Shown here: positions 52,903-61,900 of the stretch, in pieces
Position numbering within the stretch: position 1 is the first letter of the stretch
Layout: every line of letters starts with the position of its first letter
Source of the DNA: Limnomonas spitsbergensis
Taxonomy: Eukaryota > Chlorophyta > Chlorophyceae > Chlamydomonadales
Direction: 5' to 3'
Assembly: GCA_037349105.1 (NCBI GenBank)
Contig: JAYJMM010000060.1
Location: 124,501 to 188,500 of the forward strand
Length of the DNA: 64,000 nucleotides
Position numbers and translations under genes: made by a program
The notes under the pieces: generated by a model
The model's input: only the letters and a program-made list of their open reading frames with translations
Databases searched by the model: none
Told to the model about the DNA's origin: nothing

Positions 52903-55900
52903 CTGCAGATGGCGAACGAGAGAGGGGGGGGCAGATGTTTGTACCAGCCATGCTTTGTCAGTACCAGCCATGCTAGATGACGAATGTACCAGCCATGCAC
53001 CAATGATCAGTACACTTAACTTCATGCAGTCAGCACCACAACAAGCACATTGGTCCACGTGGTCCACGTTTGCATCCATGGGTAGAACATATATGAACAC
53101 TGGGCAGCCATGCAAGATGCAGCCATGCAAGAAGCAGCCATGCAAGATGCAGCCATGCAAGATGCAGCCATGCAAGATGCAGCCATGCATCGCTTGTCAT
53201 GTTTTGATACTTGATGATTCAGCACATGAAAACAAGGAATGAAGGTCACTACTCGATAAATCAGACCATGCAATATAATGCCAGGCAATACCATGGTCAC
53301 GGCTCGGATGTGGCTTCGGCCCAGGCTGCGCTGTTTCCTTAACTCTCTCGCCCCCTACGGGGTGTAGCTTTCTTTCTTTCTTTCTTTGCCCTGCAATAGG
53401 CCACGACCAGACCCGATGTGTCACCTAGGCGAAGGTTATATTTTTTGGCGGGGGGTATTTCTTGGCGGGGGTTCTTTTTTTCTTTTCTCTTCATTTTTTG
53501 TTTTTTTTGTTTGGTTAGGCAGAGGGGGGGCGCGTTGAGATAGTCTGAAAGGGATCAATCCACGTCTCAGGACACACACTTAGTGTTGTGAAGGGATGTC
53601 GCTAAGCATTTAAACAACCTCAAGGTTTTAGGGTTTGGGGTTGAGGGTTTAGGGTTTGGGGTTTCGGATGTATGGGTTGTGGATCTGGCCCACCTTGATC
53701 CGCTGGCGGCGTGCCTCCTCCTCCTCAGCAGCCGCATGCAGCAACCTCTCTCTGAAAGGTGGTGGGGGGAGGGGGCCAAAAGTGTGACTGAGGGTGGGGT
53801 GGCATAGAGTGTGGGAAAAGTGTGGCAGAATACATGAGGTCATCGGATGTGACTGTCAGCAGTCTCTTCCTCTCAAGACACAGAGCAGGGTGTAGATTTT
53901 GACCGGGTATACCAAGGCAGCGCGATATGGTAAGTCGGCATATCATATTCATATCGATGGAGCGTTGACTATGCTTGTGTTGTGGCATTCTCGCTTGTTG
54001 AGTATCTGGAAAGTCCACAGGCTGATACTAGGGAATTTCGAGCTCCGAAACCAAATCTCCCATGCTAACCCCATGATACGGTCTGTCAAAGATACTATAT
54101 TGAACGATATGATATGATATGATGACCCAAAAGACTATATCGTGCCACCTTGGAGTAAATGAGGTGCAGGGGGCTGATGGTGAATCGTGCTACGAGAGGG
54201 AGACCTTCAGTGAGGAGACCCAACCTGGGGACTGGGCAAATAGGGAGCCCCAAAGAAAGAGAGGAAAACAACGCCCCGCAGGAGCGTGAGGGTTAAGGAA
54301 ACAGCGCGGCATGAGCCTAGGCTGCGACCACAGGGGGGCGCCCTCATGTCTGGATCAAAAAAACTGAGGTCCCTCGCTCCCCAACCTCGCCGCATCTTGA
54401 CTGCACCTCTCTTTGGCGGCCAGCTCCGCCATGATCTCAGCACCCGGCCCCAGCACCAGGCCGCGGTCCACGGCGCCTCCGGAACCAGAGGCAGGCAGCA
54501 GCACGTCGCCCAAAAAACGCCGGCTGGCAAATGAGAGAGCGGCTACAGTGGCCGGTGAGCCAGAAACTTGGACGGACAGGCCTGTGTATTTATTTTGCAA
54601 GTTTCGCCATTTAGTGTTTGATGGCCACCATTTTTATGTTGGATGGCCGCCATTTAATGTTTGATTGCCGCCCTTCGATGTTGATTGCCACCATTTACAT
54701 TTTGATTGTCGTTGTTTCATGTTTGAGTGCTGCCATTTAACGTTTGATTACCGGCATTTAATGTTTGATTGCCACATTTCCCCGGCTTACACCTGGAACA
54801 CGGTAAATGGAATAATAATACAATATAATGTCGGTGAGTTCGGTCAGGGGATGGCGTTAGACGTCTAATGCGTTCGGTCCGGTGGCCGGCGTCGGGCGAG
54901 GAAGAGTGACGGACTTCTAAGAAATATGCCCGCAGATGTTTTGCTTACAGCTATAACAATGGTGACACTTCGCGACCGCACACACTTTCAAACTTTCCAA
55001 CATACCATGCGCGCGGACGGGAACGTCCACGATGCTCCCCTCAACGCACCAAATTTGTGCCAATTTGTTACCTTCAAACAAAAGCACAGCTTTCTGGACG
55101 AAATCGTGGCTAAACACGTCAGCAAAACGACATGATTGGGCGAAGCGGTTCAAATGTCATGGGCCCGGTCGATCGATCGTCGATTTTGAACTGGAAAGTG
55201 GGGGTCTGGTAGTCGCAACAGCCTCCTTCCTCAAACATTGTTGACGTAGGCGGCGTAAGCCACTAGGACATCTTGCGCAAGATTGCCTAGGGGCTTCCGC
55301 CGCCTACTTCAACACCCTAGCAGTACAAAAACAACCCGTTCCTTCATTACCTTGTTGCAGGCTTAGTCCCGCTCCCGAGGCCCGCCTTGTCTGCAGAAAG
55401 GCGAGGCCGAAGTGGTTGCCGGTGGGCGTGGTGGTCGAGCTGGTGACCTCCCCCACCACCTCACCATCGTCCAGAGCCACCAACGCACCGGGAGCCGCCG
55501 CCGCCTTCAGGGTTCAGATAGGGTTTATACAAGGTTTATATAGGGTTTACATAAGGTTTCTATATGGTTTATACAAGGTTTATATAAGGTTTAGATAGGG
55601 TTCATATATGGTTTATATACGGTTTATATAGGGTTCATATATGGTTTATATAGGGTTTAGATAGGAAAGGCACAGGGTTCACAGAGGGTGAGAACATAAT
55701 TTGTGCAGGACTTGCAGAATGTGCAACGAGGGGTAACGAGGGCTGTGTCCACTGTTTCGATTACGGTGCTCTCGGTAGCTGAATTATGCAGTAGGGGTAG
55801 CGAGTTTCAGTCACCGCAGTCTTAAGGCAGATTCAGCTACTTTACCAGTCAGGGACCGTTATCACTTACACAATTTCTGAACTACTGCGCAATTGCACAG

Positions 55901-58900
55901 CACTCAGGTGTTTGGGTTGCATAGCTCTAGGCTCTATATCCCAGTACGGCAATTTGGGTCCAAATCCCGTACCGTTTACCGCATGGTATCGCACCGTTTA
56001 ACGATACCGTATGGTGTTGAAACACCGTGTCGGCCATTTTCTTATCTGTCCGGCCATGTTGGCCGTACCGTACCGTACCGTATCCGTACCGTACCGTTTG
56101 ACCGCACCGTACTGTTATAATATTGGTACGAGCTGCACTGCCACTGTAATATCTTGTGCAAGACGTCCCAGTGGCATGTGCAGCTTTTCCGTACCGGGTA
56201 ACCCTTACCCTCTGGTCCTGAGCCACCAAGGCGCCCGGGGGCCACTGCCGCCTACAGGATTAATAAAGGGCATTTTATACGTCATACCACACGTGACAAG
56301 ATTAGGAAACCATTGAACAAATCAATCCTGTATGCGATGAGGCGTGGATTCAGGAAGCCACCCATTCAGCCGCACCCCTAGGTGAGCTACTGGAACCACT
56401 GGCACTACGCAGCTGCAGTAATTAGCTCAATAGCTCAACCATTGCTCGCTGATTGGACGGCATTCGCCCTTTCAACCCCCCCCCCCCCCCCCCCCGCTCC
56501 TCCACTACCTTCCACAAGTCGCCTTCAGAGTTTGCAGGCGGGGCATATTGGTGCATAAATGCAGACAGTGCATTCAACTCATGTATTGACCCAACGCACC
56601 CGCAGTTGAAGACCCCAGAGCTGTCGCGTCTGTCCATGCGCCTCCTTGTCCGCCAGTGCCTACAGGTTTCGGGTTTGGGGTATAAGGTTCAGGTTTTTGG
56701 ATTCAGGGTTTTGGGTTTAGGGTTAAGGGTTCAGGATTTCTGGGTTACGGATTGGGGTATAGGGTTCGGGAATTTTTGGTTCAGGGTTAGTTTTTATCTT
56801 GCAGGTCCAGGCAGTCCAAGACCTGATTGTGCGATGACGGCGTGATGAAATAAACTAAGAAACAAAGCTACACCCCGTTAGGGGCGTGAGAGTTAAGGAA
56901 TCATCGCAGCCTGGGCCGAGCCACATCCGCGCCGTTACCGTAATGCATACAGCCCTGCCTCAAGTACCGTCGTGTTTAGGGTTTATAGGAGGCCAGGGTT
57001 GAGAGTTTAGGGTTTAGGGTCTTCACCTGCAGGCCTAGGCAGCCGACGACCTTGTTGAGCGACACGGCGTGATACAGCCCTGCCTCCAGCACCGTCGGGG
57101 CGCCCACGGACACCTGCAGCTCGCTTCCGGCGATGGGCCGCCCAGCCAGCGTCCTGGCACACTCCCACTCCTGCTCCCCCATGAGAATGCAGCTCTGCAC
57201 CAGGAGTAGAGTGAAGGGAAATGAGACCAAGTTTTGCTGGTAAGCCTTTCTCTCTTTTCCAGCATGGCAGTGAGGATAGAGAGGCACAGTGAAGGTATTA
57301 GGGTTGAGGGTTTGTCTTGTGCAGGTGTGGCGAGAGGACTGTGCGGTCACTCCCACTCCTGCTCCAGGGGGGAGCGAAGCGAGGAAAGTAAGAGGGGGGA
57401 AACAAAGGAGGTTGTACCAGGTGGTCAATGTGTGAGAAAATGAAAGCACGGCGTATCCAAAGGGTGCCGTATTATCATAAGGTGCGGTGCGGGACGGGAC
57501 GATGAACGGGACGGGATTTGGGTAGTTGTTTTGTAATTTCCACTTTTTCAGCATGGCTGTGAGCATGGTTTAGGGTTTAGGGTTAAGGCCCCCCACCCCA
57601 CACTTGTTGTACCCTAAACCCTGAACAATGCGCTGTGTATGACAGGACGCAAGTGTGGCGAGATCGCACTGTCAGATTTAGCGCTGAATGGACTTGTTGT
57701 GAAAGTGGGCAACAGGGACACAGGATACAGAATATGGCAATACGATACAGTACGATACGGGATTTTTGGCCAATACGGGATTTTTGGCCAATACGGGATT
57801 TTTTTTGGCCCATACAGGATTTTTGGCCAATACAGGATTTATTGGCCCATACGGGATTTTTGGCCCATACGGGATTTTTGGCCCATACGGGATTTTTGGC
57901 CCATACGGGATTTTGGCCCGTACAGGACATATGCATATGTAAGGATTTCCAGTTTGTGCACCGTAGTGGACCGTATCGAAACATTACAATACGGGATTTT
58001 TGGCAAAAACGGCATCACGTGCCCCTGTTGCCCAATCTACGGTATGTTTGTAAGGGTGGCCATTTCTCATGCTGCGGCTAAAATGTGAGGCTCCTTGAAC
58101 CACATCCTGGGAAACAAATCAAATGTCCTGGGAAACAAATGTATGTGTTTTTGATTAAATGATCCATTCATTTGTTCACCGGTATTCAATTATTCATGAT
58201 ATTTCATTATTTATTACTTATTCAATTGAATTCATTTTTTCATTGATTATTCAATCATTCAATTACTGTACCTTGGAGGCCAGCACGGAGAAGAGGTCCC
58301 CGGCGACCGACTCGTCCACAATGAAAGTGAAGCCTGGGCAGGGCAGCCCACAGCCACAGGCGGCCTGCAGCAGGAGACATACATTTTAATAATATGATTT
58401 AATATCGTCATTTAAACATATGATTTACAAAGTGATTTATCAACATGATCTAACATGATTTAAGATAAATGTCAGGCCGGGGCAGGGCAAATATGATTTA
58501 ACAACGTCATTTAACACACTTATTTAAAAACAGATTATACTTAGCAACATACTTAGCAACATACTGGGAATTCAACTACTTGATTTAACAACATCCTCCT
58601 TAAACCCAAAACCCTAAAACCCAAACCCGTACCTGCAGCGGAGTGCCTCGGAAGTTGAGCAGGGCATGGCGGCCGTAGGACAGTGCCCCGCCCTCCAGCT
58701 CCGAAGGCAGTGTCTGGGACACACAAGCGTGAATAAACAAATAAGTATATAGGCAAACAAGTGCAAGGGTTGAGAAAGATGCCCATTATGGCCCACAAGC
58801 ATGGGAGCTGGTCACCATGGAGCACCGTGGTTGCAACACATAACGGAAATGTGTTACAACCACGAAAACATGGCATGTCAGTCAGATGATGTTGCACCCT

Positions 58901-61900
58901 TTAGTTCAACCTTTTCCCCAGCACCATGCCCCTTTTCCCAGTCCCTCCACTCACCCCCCTTCCACTCACCCCCCCACTCACCCCTCCCATACACTCACTA
59001 CTCACCTCCACTCATCCCCCCCTCCACTCCCCCCCCCTCCACTCCCCCCCTCCAATCACCACTCCCACCCACCCACCCCCTCTCCACTCACCCCCTTCCA
59101 CTCACCACTACCTTCCACACACCCCTCCACTCACCCCCCTTCCATTCACCCCCCCCCCTCCACTCACACATCCCCTCCCCCCACCCCCCTCCACTCACCA
59201 CTCATTTCCACGCCCCCCCCTCCACTCACGTCCCCATCAACTCACCACACCCCTCCACTCACCCCCCTCCACTCACGCCCCATCCACCCACCTCTCCTAT
59301 CCACTCACCACTCCCATCCACTCACCCCCCCTTCCACGCACCCCCCTTCTACGCATCCCCCTTCCACCCACCCCCCTTCCACTCACCCCCTTCCACCCCC
59401 CCCCCCCCCACTCACCACTCCCTTCGACACACACCCCTCTACTCACCCCCCTCCCCCCTCCACTCACCCTTCCCTTCCTCTCACCCCTGATATCTCCTCC
59501 CCTCCCTTCCCCTCCCCTCCACCCACCTCCCCTCTACTCACCCCCCCCTCCACGCACCCCTCCCTTACACTCACCCCCTTCCACTCACCCTTCCCTTCTC
59601 TTCCAATCACCCCTCCCTTCCACTCACCTCCCCTCCACTCACCCCCCCCCCCCCACTCACCTCCCATCCATTCACCTCCCCTCCACGCACCCCTCTCTTC
59701 TACTCACCCCCTTCCACTCACCCTCCCCTTCCACTTCCCCCGCCTCCACTCACATCCCCTCCACTCACCCCATTTTCACTCACCCATCTCTTCCACACAC
59801 CCATCCCTTCCGTCCACCCCCCTTCCACTCACCCATCCCCACCACCCACCCCCCTCTCCCCTCCCATCCAATCCCTCTACCCATGCACTCGCCCCTCCAC
59901 TCTACTCACCCGTCCCCGCCACTCACCCCCCCCCCCCACACACACACATCCAATCCCTCTACCCATGCACTCACCCCTCCCCTCCACTCACCCCCCCCTT
60001 CCATCCGATCCCTATACCCATGCACTCACCCCTCCACTCCACTCACCCATCCCCGCCACTCCCCTCCCCTCCCATCCCTTTACCCATGCACTCACCCCTC
60101 CACTCCACTCACCCATCCCCGCCACTCCCCTCCCCTCCCGTCCCTCTACCCATGCACTCACCCCTCCACTCCACTCACCAATCCCCGCCACTCCCCTCCC
60201 CTCCCATCCCTTTACCCATGCACTCACCCCTCCACTCCACTCACCCATCCCCGCCACTCCCCTCCCCTCCCATCCCTCTACCCATGCACTCACCCCTCCA
60301 CTCCACTCACCCATCCCCTCCCATCCCCTCCCATCCCTTTACCCATGCACTCACCCCTCCACTCCACTCACCTCTCCCCTCCCCTCCCATCCCTCTACCC
60401 ATGCACTCACCCCTCCACTCCACTCACCCATCCCCTCCCCTCCCCTCCCATCCCTTTACCCATGCACTCACCCTCCACTCCACTCACCCATCCCCGCCAC
60501 TCCCCTCCCCTCCCATCCCTCTACCCATGCACTCACCCCTCCACTCCACTCACCCATCCCTGCCACTCCTCCCCCTCCCATCCCTCTACCCATGCACTCA
60601 CCCCTCCACTCCACTCACCCATCCCCTCCCCTCCCCTCCCATCCCTATACCCATGCACTCACCCCTCCACTCCACTCACCCATCCCCTCCCCTCCCCTCC
60701 CCTCCCCTCCCAATACCCATGCACTCACCCCTCCACTCCACTCACCCATCCCCGCCACTCCCCTCTCCTCCCATCCCTATACCCATGCACTCACCCCTCC
60801 ACTCCACTCACCCATCCCCGCCACTCCCCTCCCCTCCCATCCCTCTACCCATGCACTCACCCCTCCACTCCACTCACCCCTCCCCTCCCCTCCCCTCCCT
60901 ATACCCATGCACTCACCCCTCCACTCCACTCACCCATCCCCTCCCCTCCCATCCCTCTACCCATGCACTCACCCCTCCACTCCACTCACCCCTCCCCTCC
61001 CCTCCCATCCCTTTACCCATGCACTCACCCCTCCACTCCACTCACCCATCCCCGCCACTCCCCTCCCCTCCCATCCCTCTACCCATGCACTCACCCCTCC
61101 ACTCCACTCACCCATCCCCGCCACTCCCCTCCCCTCCCATCCCTTTACCCATGCACTCACCCCTCCACTCCACTCACCCATCCCCTCCCCTCCCCTCCCC
61201 TCTCATCCCTTTACCCATGCACTCACCCCTCCACTCCACTCACCCCTCCCCTCCCCTCCCCTCCCCTCCCATCCCTCTACCCATGCACTCACCCCTCCAC
61301 TCCACTCACCCATCCCCGCCACTCCCCTCCCCTCCCATCCCTCTACCCATGCACTCACCCCTCCACTCCACTCACCCATCCCCGCCACTCCCCTCCCCTC
61401 CCATCCCTTTACCCATGCACTCACCCCTCCACTCCACTCACCCATCCCCTCCCCTCCCCTCCCCTCCCATCCCTTTACCCATGCACTCACCCCTCCACTC
61501 CACTCACCCATCCCCTCCCATCCCCTCCATAAACAGGTGCCTCCAGTCACCCCTCCACTCCAGTCACCCCTCATATGCACTCAAGCCCCCCTCCACTCAC
61601 CCCCCCCCCTTAACTCCACTCCACTCCCCCCTTAAGTCCACTCATCCCCTTCCATTCATCCCCCCCCCCCCCAACCTCCACTCACCCCTGCTATCTCCTT
61701 AATCACTGCCTCCGACTCGGGTCCCACCAGGGACAGCATCGCACACCGAGCGGACACATTGGCCGCAGACACCTTCAGGCTGTTGGCGAGCGCCCGCTCC
61801 TTGACCCAGGCTTCCACGCTGGCACCGCGATCCGGGCTGGCAATGAGCATCACGTGATTCTCACTCAAAAGAACCGTGACCAGATCTACGGCATTCCCAT

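Noticed and set aside
54355..54407. Stop TGA at 54357 as the end of the GCVT-like protein
   Set aside because: A donor at 54407 joins in exact phase to two further exons that continue a coiled coil and end in a clean stop at 52843.
58801..61702. Plus-strand frames of up to 938 codons, Pro/His/Ser/Thr-rich (cell-wall-like)
   Set aside because: Two or three frames are open over the same pyrimidine array, which is antisense to the GCVT-like gene and traceable to its donor site.
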